Source: Amoebophrya sp. A120
Lineage: Eukaryota > Sar > Dinophyceae > Syndiniales > Amoebophryaceae
Reading direction: 5' to 3'
Assembly (NCBI GenBank): GCA_905178155.1
Contig: CAJINV010000011.1
Location: forward strand, 3,561,077-3,625,076
DNA length: 64,000 bases
Part shown: positions 32,801 to 44,298 of the stretch, in pieces
Layout: each line of letters begins with the position of its first letter
Position numbering within the stretch: the stretch's first letter is position 1
Position numbers and translations under genes: made by a program
Notes under the pieces: generated by a model
Databases searched by the model: none
Told to the model about the DNA's origin: nothing
What the model saw: only the letters and a program-made list of their open reading frames with translations

Positions 32801-35800
32801 CGTCCACACGCATGACAAATTTTTGAAGGGCTAAACAGCATGGGAATCTGCGCCAAATTTGTAATGCAAGAGTTGCAAGATCCGCCCTTTCCCTGTTGCC
32901 ATTCTTGCATGACAAATCCATGTAACAGTTGAGAATGTAACAATTGAGAATCCCATAGCGTGCGCGCTGATGACGCACGCATTTGCCTGGCTCAGTCGGG
33001 ATCTGCCGGAGAAAGTCCGATATCAAATGTAAAAATGTCTGGGTCTGGAAGATTGCAACTTGTCATGCTAAATCTGCAGCATGCAAAAATCTGTGTTGCA
33101 TGATTACCAAAAGTCGTCCAGTTTTGACCAAGTCGGGAGGTAGTTTCTCATGCAGGATAGGCATTAATAAGGTCTCGCAGAATCTGTCATGCTAGGTCCT
33201 GCATTCCAGACCTCATGGGTCATGGAAAAGCAGCATGACAAGTCTCGAACTCTTCCAGACCCAGACACTTTTACATTTGATATCCAACCGGATCAAGAAC
33301 TACAGCCGGTGCTAGTATCAAATGTAAAAATGTCTGGGTCTGGAAGGTTGGAACTTGTCATGCTAAATCTGAAGCATGCAAAAATCTGTGTTGCATGATT
33401 ACCAAAAGTCGTCCAGTTTTGACCAAGTCGGGAGGGAGTTTCTCATGCAGGATAGGCATGAGAGAGATCGCACAGAGTCTGTCATGCTAGGTCCTGCATC
33501 CCAGACCTCCAGGGTCATGGAAAAGCTGCATGACAAATCGCGCAATCTTCCAGACCCAGACATTTTTGCATTTGATAGCTAGCGCAGCAGTACTACTCGG
33601 AATGGTCCACCACAGGAAGCAAATCGAGCACCGACAGGCTAAATGCACTTGTTCTCGGCAGTAGTACTACTACACAATCTCCGGTGGTAGAAGTTGTAGA
33701 GCCGGGAATAAATACAAATACGGTGCAGCGTCAGCAGATCGGCGCAACCGTGCGGATTATGCGAGAGAATACCACGACCGGGGATGTGCAGGTGATGCAG
33801 GTTCCAGTGCCGCAGCCCGATCAGGCCCTGTTTCCGCAACAAGATAGCCTCACGTCCTTATCGGGGTTATTTCCGTTGCAGAGCATCCGGGAAGCAGATG
33901 AGGCGGGCAAGGGAAACGGAACGTCGCAGCCGCGGCAGCAGGTCGTGCATGAGTGCTTTTGAATTTATTATCGTCAATATGGTTTTCTTTTTTTGATGAT
34001 GATGATGTGTTGTTCATCGTGGCAAGAACTTTTTCCTCCTACCTGCGTAGGAGTAAGAGAAGCGGTCCTCCTCGCGTTTGAAGCATGTGAAAAATGTGAG
34101 ACGACGAGGAGGGAGGACAGACAGGATTTTACTCGCCCGCACAGAAACATGATTGAGACAAATATGAAAAAAATCAGGCAGCCGCGCGACTGCCAGAGGA
34201 TAATGGTGGCCGCCGAGGTACTAGCAAAGCGTCTGGTAGCGCTGCGCAGCTCGTGCGGCGGAATAGCAAAGAAAAGCCTGGTATGCATATCAAATATGTC
34301 TGGAGCTTTCTGTGGAGCACTGAATGAAACTTGTCATGCGAAGTCTCGGTTGTGAAAAAGTCTGTGTTGCACGGTTACCAAAAGTTGTCCACCTTTGACC
34401 AATTTCCGAGGAAGTTTATCATGCAGGATGGGCAAGAGAACGATCTCGTCCCAGAATCCGTCATGCTATGTCGTGCACACCAGACCTCATGGGTCGTGGA
34501 AAACGTGCATGACAAGTCTTGCAATCTTCTTCCAGACCCAGACGCAGACATATTTGCATTGGATACAACCTGGTAGCGGCCCCCTCCTGGGTTTCTCATC
34601 GCGGAACCGGTTGGCCAGCGTCGCCAGCATGGGAAATTTTCGACCCCCCGTAGACGAAACGGGGGCGCGCCTGGACCACGAGTCGCCGGAGTACCTCTTC
34701 TACGAGTTTTGGCGACACATGAAGGACCTGGAGCGGTTGTGGCGGTCCGTGTTGGGGCGCACTCGGCACCAAGACAAGGAGCAGGCAGTCAAGTTGTTTC
34801 ACACCTTTGCCCACTCGCCGGCACCACCTTTTCAAATCATGAATCAAGGTCTTATTTTTATTCTGACTGCGTCGTTTTTACGCATGAGTATCATGTCTAT
34901 TTGTCTTAAGTTCGCAGACGTTCGTAGTTCTAGTTTCTGTTTGGTCTTCTAGCTGACCACCTACAGTATGACCTCGTGCATTGAATCTGCTCGCATGAAG
35001 CATATTTACATTCTTGTAGTTGGGATTAGTACGCTCACGTTGAAGTTCTGTAAAGTAAGTAACCCAATATGTTGTTGTCTCAACTACCGCCATTATACAC
35101 TCAACTTACATGAAGGTCTGAATGAGCAGGAGGTTACGGATTTCGGAGCTTACATGCAAAAAGCGGACACGTTTTTGCTGCATAACCTGGCACCCCAGTG
35201 GCGCCGGAACGTGGACACAATTGCAAAAGCGCCTCCATTAACATCCGAAAAATACACAGCCTCTGGGTCATCTGGGGCCACGCTTGAGTTCGGTCTTTCC
35301 TCCTTCCGAGAAATGCGGCGCGAAACCAGCATCGGGTCGCAAGTGCGGGCCTTTTTTGACGATGAAGCAGCATCGAGGTCAAAAGATGTAGTTGACACAG
35401 AATTTTTATCTACAACATGCCCAGCGGTGGAGCAGGATCACAATCACAATCGACGTCATCTTCAGTGGTCCCGAGGAGGGCTCGCACTGTGTGCACGACG
35501 ACCCGACGCATCTTCTCCCGATTTATTTCTAGATCCGCCTCAACAACAAGAACCAGAAGACCCACCTAGGGAAGATCCAGCGAACCAAACACGGCCTGAC
35601 CGCGTCCATGGGATCCAGGGAGCAGAAGTTCCTGGTCGTAGTTCCTTATTGGGACGTCGCGTTCAATATGAACCGCAAAAGTATCGCACTCGTATAAATG
35701 CATTACAAATTTTAATTTCGTCAGCGTGAGAAATGAAATTTGTAAGGCAGATTGACCTTAAGAAAAGGATTTGGCATATTATGCATGATTGCAATACGAG

Positions 35801-38413
35801 TGCGATACTTTATTTGCACAGGATATTGAATGTTCCGGGAGGAGTGCCATCAACCAACAAAACACAACATCGACGACAGTGCCATCAACCTCGGGAATCG
35901 CAGGAAGTTGTGCAGCAGAACTTGGCGGGTCATCGTCCTCGTTGCTAAGGAGCAGAGGACGGAGCAGCAGGGCTGTACTGTTCAAGGAGGTCGCGGAGGT
36001 GGAGGAAATACAAATAGATGCGAGTTCTAGTGCGGGTATAATTCATTGCATGTGAGCTCCTGCCGCTTTTGGAGGCTCTATTACTTCGGATTATCGTGGC
36101 TGCAGGGCATTTGTTATTTTTTTGAAATCTGGTTGTAGCTGTTGCTGTAGTTGTATCCAAGCCTACCTCGAATAACAAAAAACTGGTTGCGATTTTCTCT
36201 ACCCCAAGAACTGAAATAAAATATTCAACCTGAGGCCCCTCCACACCACCTGTGAGTCGACCGTCGTTAGGCAACAAATCGCCGACCACAAGCTTCCCAA
36301 GCTTCAGTTCCTTAAAATCTCTTCCTCCCGTACCGCGTACGCAGCTGGACGTGCGTCTCCCGCAGCTGGACCACCTCCCCCTCTCTTCACCGGACGACCT
36401 AGACCGACCGCACGGAGTGACGATGTTTGTGTACGGTGACGATCCAGTGCCGCGCATGAGCAAGCGGTGGCCGGGACTGGGACCCAGCCTCGGCAGTGTG
36501 TTTGAGCGCTTGAATATCCACAGTAAATTTCTTGTACACGTACAAATGCGGTGTCTGCATGGCAAAACTTGGCTTCGATCCTAGTTTAGCATGACAAGTT
36601 TCACACTCCAAATTGGGGAAATTTGTGATGCATCTTGTACATGTACTACGGGAAATTTGTAATGCATACTGAACATCCTGGAGGGGCTGCACTTTGACCT
36701 CTGCCACCCACCGGTTTCTCAGGTGTTTTTCCTGTCGCGCGGTACCTTATGGAAGCGTCAGGTTTGAAATCGACAAAGTTGAAATGATTTGTCATGCATA
36801 AAATGGATACCAGCTGGAAGCCCAATTCCCAAGCGGCCCATGACAAATTTTCGGAGCACCGGAATCCAATTTGTCATGCTGTTTGGGCACAGAAGACTGC
36901 TTTTGTCGTGCTCTTTTAGCAGCTCTATCCCAAACCCTAAATAGGCTCACAATCTGCCTCACTTGCCATCCCGGCAATACAGACACCTCATGCCTTGCAT
37001 TTTATGCATCACAGACTATTTCAACTTCGACGATTTCAATCCTGACACTACCATATACCTGGGACGCGCTCAACTGGGGCGTACCGGAGGGGGTGCTGAA
37101 AAATAGGGTAGCTGGATCATTTTTTCAAACTGAAACTTCTTGATGACGCAGAGTGCTAGCACACAAGAAGTTGTGCTTCCTCATAACCTCTATTTAGATT
37201 TTTGATCGCCGCTTTCACGAAACGAAATTATCAAACCGAAACACTAATACACAATGAACAAAAACTCATCCTTCTGCGTTGCAGGAAAACCACAAGACAC
37301 ACAACACTACTTATATCAGCGCACCGGCTTCGCCCGCTTTTTCACGGACTATCTGGTTTCTGAACCCGAGTTGTTTCGGCTGCAGAATCCGACAGATGCG
37401 AGTAGTGCGAACCCAAATCCCATCAACGAGGCAAAATTGTTTGACCCAGTGCAGTTGTTGTTTGGGTTGCACCTGTTCAACCCGCTAAATCAGTAAGGGA
37501 AGAAGCGAAAAAATATTTCTTGTCCTCACTGCGCCTTGTTGCAATAATGTACTGTTCAGCTGCAACTTGTTCGCATTGCTTCCTGTGCATAATATGCGAG
37601 CAGCCTGCGGATGAAAGGGTGGATAAAGTGGCCACGAGGCTGCAGCTAACAAACAAGACGAGTTAGAACGTTATGTACAGATATGATGCGAACGAGCGAC
37701 CGCAAGGCGAAGTTGAGATGACGATGATGCTTTTTTCTCATACGCCCCTGCACTCATTTATGAAATGCAAAAGCATCGTACTAGTATGAATTGCAACACA
37801 AATTGGCTCAGCATTACAAAGAAATTGAATTTGTAAACAAATTTGCCTTAGGAACTGGATTTGTAACGCATGAATGCAATTACAATTAGTACGAGTGCGA
37901 TACTTTTGCATTGGATATCATTCAACCGGTTCGCGGAACACTTCAACGAGTATGAGAGTGCACAATTCCACCCCCTCCTCCTCATTTGTCATGCAAAATA
38001 CCCAGTCCAGGACACTCCCTAACAAAATACTCAGTAGGACAAAATCTCCACCTTTTGCCTCTTCTTGGCACTGTTTGCATGACAAGCTCTGGTAGCCCAA
38101 GTAGCACTACACTCCAGTGCAAATTTGTCATGCGGTGCCGGCAATCTTGCTGATGCTTGTACTGCCGTTCACGCTGTACAAATGAGGCGGAGGGGGAGTT
38201 GTGCACTGTCATCGCGAGATGACGGGCGGCGCTGGACGTATGGTGCAGGTTCCGGGAGAAACAATTCCGGAGGTGGAGCGAAGTGTTCGGGGCACCAAGG
38301 ATTCTTCGGCCCCAGCGGAGGAAGGAGACAATTTTGCCGAATTCGCGTCTTTATCAAACAGCGGGGAGGGATTCCTTGACAATCGTAGTCAATTTTTGGC
38401 GATAAATTACTGA
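23803..38413 (+). CDS. Membrane-anchored class 3 (DAG-lipase-like) lipase split by about 20 introners
   Basis: Predicted Lipase_3 serine esterase. Exons: 23803-23942, 24141-25823, 25976-26005, 26198-26249, 26446-27980, 29085-29745, 29900-29960, 30118-30197, 30482-31191, 31485-31846, 32131-32185, 32500-32736, 32963-33018, 33286-33315, 33583-33941, 34179-34282, 34574-34848, 35116-about 35397; uncertain to 36344; 36345-36514, 36674-36747, 37061-about 37107, 37285-37492, 37681-37758, 37923-37950, 38219-38413. The N-terminal ~1,100 residues are disordered, followed by a hydrophobic helix (CLVVFFLLFTAVAFLEL, about 27890). Lipase motifs: ILWLIFRGTIT, VTIVGHSLGGAC (Ser codon about 32720), VTMFVYGDDPVPRMS, and a late His segment SHTPLHSFNRFAEHF. 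Three introns are GT-AG (33942-34178, 34849-35115, 37493-37680). Frame is unresolved at about 35398-36344 and about 37108-37284. The start ATG at 23803 is a choice. Confidence 0.8.
23943..24137 (+). mobile_element. Introner, family A (divergent), in lipase
   Basis: Left CATATGCACGTACAAAAGTA, right GTACGATACTCATACTTTTC..GTAC. Short direct repeat AAG at 23940-23942 and 24138-24140. Excision keeps frame (SRS-HPSTPGRGG). Confidence 0.75.
25824..25970 (+). mobile_element. Introner, family A, in lipase
   Basis: Left ACTTATGAATTGCAAAAG, right GCGATACTTTTGCACAGGATA. Direct repeat GATCT at 25819-25823 and 25971-25975. Excision gives RDL-LFVREASAA in frame. Confidence 0.85.
26006..26192 (+). mobile_element. 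Introner, family F, in lipase
   Basis: Ends TATGACAATGCACAACTCC and GGAGTTGTGCACTGTCATA. Direct repeat GCGGA at 26001-26005 and 26193-26197. Separated from the previous introner by an exon of only 30 nt. Confidence 0.88.
26250..26440. mobile_element. Introner, family A, in lipase
   Basis: Left TATGCATTGCAAAAGTGTAA, right GATGCTTTTGCAGAGCATATTA. Direct repeat AGAGC at 26245-26249 and 26441-26445. Excision gives SAES-SNAAPT in frame. Confidence 0.83.
28121..28959. mobile_element. Nested insertion with 9-bp flanking repeat
   Basis: ATGCGGAAA occurs at 28121-28129 and 28951-28959, bracketing 821 bases of GC-richer sequence unlike the host introner. It contains small GC hairpins (CCCCTTA-ACCC-TAAGGGG near 28652) and no recognisable protein. 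No poly-A tract at the right edge. Origin unknown; retroposed transcript is one option. Confidence 0.5.
28131..28152 (+). other. Spliced-leader-like sequence at left edge of nested insertion
   Basis: GTAGCACTTTTTTGGCTCAAG resembles the 3' part of the dinoflagellate spliced leader (GTAGC, a T run, then GGCTCAAG). It starts 1-2 bases inside the nested insertion and is not followed by a GT donor, as expected of a retroposed mRNA relic rather than an SL RNA gene. Confidence 0.45.
29746..29894 (+). mobile_element. Introner, family A, forward reference copy, in lipase
   Basis: Left TATGCATTGCAAAAGTATCG, right CGATACTTTTGCACAGGATA. Direct repeat TGGAG at 29741-29745 and 29895-29899. Excision gives AQHVE-PGRTILWLIFRG. 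Confidence 0.92.
29961..30112 (-). mobile_element. Introner, family A, reversed, in lipase
   Basis: Left TATCCTGTGCAAAAGTATCG, right CGATACTTTTGCAGTTCATA. The core reads as the reverse complement of the 29746 element. Direct repeat GTTCT at 29956-29960 and 30113-30117. Excision gives KEWF-YDISNHD. Confidence 0.92.
30198..30475 (+). mobile_element. Introner, family G, in lipase
   Basis: Left ATCCTGAGTAAAAACGGACC, right GGTAGGTTTTTACTCAGGATA. Direct repeat CAGCTT at 30192-30197 and 30476-30481. Excision gives ELVQL-EDDED. Confidence 0.9.
31192..31478 (-). mobile_element. Introner, family G, reversed, in lipase
   Basis: Left ATTCCGAGTAAAAACGTCCC, right GTTATGTTTTTGCTCAGGATA. Direct repeat CGGGTT at 31186-31191 and 31479-31484. 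Its interior (CAGAGTTGTCATGCAAAT) matches the reverse complement of the 31847 copy. Confidence 0.88.
31847..32125 (+). mobile_element. Introner, family G, in lipase
   Basis: Left TATCCTGAGTAAAAACGTAC, right ACGTTTTTCCTCAGGATA. Direct repeat CGGTG at 31842-31846 and 32126-32130. Near-identical to 30198 over the first 100 bases, so recent. Confidence 0.9.
32186..32494 (+). mobile_element. Introner, family H, in lipase
   Basis: Left TATGAGAGCCTCAGAATGGA, right GGGGATTTGCAACCTGAGGC..CATAGAG. Direct repeat GAGGA at 32181-32185 and 32495-32499. Excision gives AEED-HEIMSG. Confidence 0.82.
32737..32957 (+). mobile_element. Introner, family C, beside the lipase catalytic serine
   Basis: Left TATGGCGTTCTCAAGCGTTA, right TAACAATTGAGAATCCCATA. 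Direct repeat GCGTG at 32732-32736 and 32958-32962. Excision restores GHSLGGACALMTHAF. Confidence 0.92.
33019..33282 (+). mobile_element. Introner, family D, first of a close pair
   Basis: Left GATATCAAATGTAAAAATGT, right ACTTTTACATTTGATA. Direct repeat TCC at 33016-33018 and 33283-33285. Very similar along its length to the 33316 element. Confidence 0.88.
33316..33577 (+). mobile_element. Introner, family D, second of a close pair
   Basis: Left TATCAAATGTAAAAATGTCT, right AGACATTTTTGCATTTGATA. Direct repeat GCTAG at 33311-33315 and 33578-33582. A 30-nt exon separates it from the previous copy. Confidence 0.9.
34283..34568 (+). mobile_element. Introner, family D (older), in lipase
   Basis: Left TATGCATATCAAATATGTCT, right CATATTTGCATTGGATACAA. 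Direct repeat CCTGG at 34278-34282 and 34569-34573. Diverged from 33019/33316 but collinear. Confidence 0.85.
35398..36344 (+). other. Unresolved exon structure inside the lipase gene
   Basis: Between about 35435 and 35665 a frame other than the long open one has strong C/G third-position bias (ITITIDVIFSG..., KFLVVVPYWDVAFN) but contains a TAG at about 35529. A GT-AG intron ending TTCTAG, a short intron near 35395-35435, or a real frame break are all possible. Sequence 36055-36344 is AT-rich and probably intronic. Confidence 0.5.
35667..35825 (+). mobile_element. Introner, family A, in lipase
   Basis: Left TATGAACCGCAAAAGTATCG, right GCGATACTTTATTTGCACAG..GATA. Imperfect direct repeat TTCAAT/TTGAAT. 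The frame across this junction is not settled. Confidence 0.8.
36515..36669. mobile_element. Introner, family B, in lipase
   Basis: Left TATCCACAGTAAATTTCTTG, right GTACTACGGGAAATTTGTAA. Direct repeat TGAA at 36511-36514 and 36670-36673. Excision gives ERLN-ILEGLHFD. Confidence 0.85.
36748..37055 (+). mobile_element. Introner, family H, in lipase
   Basis: Left TATGGAAGCGTCAGGTTTGA, right TTTCAATCCTGACACTACCATA. Direct repeat TACCT at 36743-36747 and 37056-37060. Closely similar to the 48153 element in another gene. Confidence 0.9.
37759..37917 (+). mobile_element. Introner, family A, in lipase
   Basis: Left TATGAAATGCAAAAGCATCG, right GCGATACTTTTGCATTGGATA. Direct repeat TCATT at 37754-37758 and 37918-37922. 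Excision gives PLHS-FNRFAEHF. Confidence 0.88.
37951..38214 (-). mobile_element. Introner, family F, reversed, in lipase
   Basis: Left TATGAGAGTGCACAATTCCA, right GGAGTTGTGCACTGTCATCG. Direct repeat CGAG at 37947-37950 and 38215-38218. Its right part is the reverse complement of the left part of the 26006 element. The exon before it is 28 nt. Confidence 0.88.
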
Positions 38414-41220
<2,807 letters not shown>

Positions 41221-42627
41221 GTAGAAGTCATTGGGGAAATTAGTGTTTCATATCAGGCGGGTCATGCTGGTTTACGATTATCTTAAATTTTCGTCTTTAA
41301 CGGCGAATTGTTCGCATTTCGAAAGCAAGACAGCCCGAAAAAGATAACTACAGTTACGCAGCTGGGGTTGTCGCGAGACACATCAACTGTATCTTCACTT
41401 TGTGGATGATCATCTCGGAAGAACTTCTATAGATCATTTTTATCGATGTAACCTTCGCAGCATGATGTTGAAAGTACATTGCAGAGACTTTTTTAGATTT
41501 CAAATGAACCACGAATTTTGTGCGCCGGCCTTGTGATGAAAAGAAGTCAACTGGTTAATGGATCTAAATTATTCGTCGAATTTGCTGCAATGGCAACAAA
41601 CATGGGCCCATGCGCAATCTCATTCTAATCTGTACGGTAAAAATCTACTACGCCGAAAGATGAATATGCAAGACAGGAAATCTCTGAATTTACTTACTCG
41701 CATAGGCCATAGAATCCACATCGCACCCGTGCTGTGTGAGCACGAGCATAGTTTTTTACCACAGACAATTAGGGATCGATTGTCCAACACTAAAGGCTGC
41801 AGACATCGCAACATTTTTTAATGAAAGCTTTATGAAAGATTTAGATTTTTACAGCCTTGAATGATTCTGGATTCAGTTAAGAAGACCCGTTGTACATCTT
41901 ATTTTGTCGATCAGGAATAAACTTTTAGATTTACTTCCTTACGTCATTGAATTTTCCCGCAACGAAAGTCATTTAGAAGTAGTACTCAGTATCTCTATCT
42001 TTCAAAAGAATAGCCCGTTATACCCTCTATTAGGCCACAATCTGATCTCACCCGATTTCTTTAGCCCAGTTTACGATTTCTTTTGAAGCCACACCGTACT
42101 GTGATGTGTTTCGCTTCCACTCCGTTCTCTCCCTGCGAGATAAATTTGAGCAGCGATTGAATACATGGAACACGTTGCAGCATGAGTGGAAGACGCTTCA
42201 TTTCTTTTTCCCAAAACATTTATTTTCCACACCGCACAAACAAGTGAAAAGAAACTTCAGGTTTAGAGAGTGTAGGAAGGCGCGGAGTTCTAATGCACTA
42301 CCCATGATCATGGACATGAACTACAGGCGCATTGAAGGGAAGTGCGTTGTTTGTGCGAATTCGGCATGAAAAGCCGGATGTTGTTCCTTCTGCTTTCTCC
42401 TTTAGAGATTGACTTGGATACAGATACTCCGCAGTCAGGAGCTGGGGTTCATGCCAGACGATCCCGTAAGGTATTTGATAAGAGTGCGACTGCGAATCCT
42501 CACCGAAGATCCTGAAAGAGAAAGACAGGAAAAGCAGTTTTTTTCTGCCAACCCGCTTTGAATCAGATCTAGGGCACGACACACGTAGAGCGACTCTTCT
42601 TTTTGTCGTGAATAATCGTGAAAGAAG
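41221..42627. other. Intergenic region
   Basis: AT-rich; nothing recognised on either strand. Confidence 0.5.
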
Positions 42628-43514
42628 ATGCGGTCTTTGTACACTCTCGCCCTCGTTGGCTGCATTACTGTGGCGGATGCTTTTATGCTGAAGAAGCTGG
42701 CAAAGAAGAATCGCGACAAGCTGAATCCAGGGGAGATCGCGGAAGTTCTGCGCGCGAAGAGCAACTCCGCCAAGACCATGGTGAACACGAACGAGTTGCC
42801 CGTGGCCTGCCAATATGCATTGTAAAAGTATCCTCGCGCTCGTACTAACTGCAATGACTATGCCTATGCGCGGCAACTTGCGTCCTTAATGTATGCAGAA
42901 AAGCATGAGAAATTCCAGGTCCTCCCATGCTGAGCTTCAAATTTGTAATGCATTTTGTGCTAAGTGCGATACTTTTGCAATGCATAGCGAAGCCATCCAG
43001 TGTGCCAACATCGCGGACATCTGCCCGTTGGACATCGTGTGGGAGAAGGGCGCTTGCTGCCCGGTGTGCCAGACCGAGGGCTTCAAGCCGGGCATGCCGC
43101 CGGTCACGGATGAGTACCTGGTCGAAATGTGGGAGGGTGCCGACATGGCCTCGGTAAGCAAGGTGAAGTTGTATGTGTGTGGGTCGATGAAGGCACATTT
43201 TGAATTTTGCAAAAAATACTAATACTTGAAATCAAAATCTGGCGCGACAAACCCACCCAAGAACGGCATTGATGTGTCCTCTCCCTCTGTGTGTTTGATG
43301 CGGTATCGTGATCTAGCTTGTTATGACGAGAGTGGGCAAAAGCGGCCGTGGGTCGGTGATTTAAAGAAGCTGGATAAGCATCGATCTTATTCACTCACGC
43401 GTTTTCATCCTTTCATAGCCGTGCAAGGACGTGAAGTGCTTCCGCCTCCAGTGCCCGAAGGGAGAAAAGCCGGCTGCGCCGTCCGGCGGCTGCTGCAAGG
43501 TCTGCAAGAAGTAA
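42628..43514 (+). CDS. Small secreted Cys-rich (VWC-like) protein
   Basis: 147 residues. Exons 42628-42813, 42992-43153, about 43419-43514. The N-terminus MRSLYTLALVGCITVADAF is a clear signal peptide. The mature part has CANIADICPLD, GACCPVCQTEG and a C-terminal SGGCCKVCKK, a CxxC/CCxxC spacing like von Willebrand factor C or single-domain VWC repeats; this resemblance is by pattern only. The first intron is a family A introner; the second (43154 to about 43418) is conventional, with donor GTAAGC and acceptor CATAG. Probably secreted or lumenal; function unknown. A role at the host interface would be speculation. Confidence 0.8.
42814..42989. mobile_element. Introner, family A, in Cys-rich protein gene
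   Basis: Left TATGCATTGTAAAAGTATCC, right GCGATACTTTTGCAATGCATAGCG. Flanking repeat is weak (AA at 42812-42813 and 42990-42991). Excision gives PVACQ-AIQCANIA in frame. Confidence 0.8.
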
Positions 43515-44298
43515 TCCGTCGAAGTTCTTGCGTGGAGAATATACCGTCGTTAAAGTTCAAGTTCGACGGTTTTGTTGGTTGTAGAAAGTAAGCACGTAGG
43601 TAGAACTGCTTCTTATCTGATTTTGGTTTCACTGTACAAAGGTGGAGGTGCTGACACTGAGAAGTATTGTAGATTCGGGACAAGCTGCGTGTCCTTTAGA
43701 TTTTTTTTCCGATGTGCAACTATTTCTACTTGATGTTTCGAGTTCGACCCAGTCTAACTCTATTAATTTCTCTTTCTTGTTTATTTTACATGACAATAGC
43801 GACTTTGGTCCAGTAAGGACCCGAAGCGTTTAGAGCATGACGATTCATCAAAACGCTTTCGTAAAAAACTCAGGAAGTGGACGCTTTGTTCAACAACCGA
43901 TATTCTATTTCACATTGATCTCGGTTTTTTTTTTACGATCCGAATCAAGTGGATCCAAACGACTTAGGCCAGCATCGGTATGATCGTGTCCCATGAAAGC
44001 GGTCTTTCAAAGTAGTGATCGTGTGTTTTTTTTCCTTTTCGCTCTGAAGTGGAAGATGGTGATCGTGACAGAAGTTTTTCAGCAGACCATGATCATGATG
44101 AAGATTTTGCAGATCAGGACTTTCACGCCAAAATCGTTCGCCGGAAAATTTGCAGCAGCCGAGCTTCTTTTTGCTCTTTCAAGCATGTAACACATAAATT
44201 TTGCAGATCGGGAAAAAAATCGAGATCGACGAGGATCAGATTTTCATCTGTTGAAATGCAAATCAATGTGTGTGAGAAATAGAAAAAGGAAGATCAAG
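43515..44298. other. Intergenic region
   Basis: T-rich, no gene recognised. Confidence 0.5.

Noticed and set aside
33019-33577. CRISPR-like or satellite repeat array
   Set aside because: Only two copies of ~262 bases with inverted ends and different flanking repeats; they are introners in a eukaryotic gene.
35945-36565. Minus-strand open frame of 206 codons
   Set aside because: Overlaps the lipase exon that encodes the GDDPVPRMS motif on the + strand; it is the shadow of that exon.
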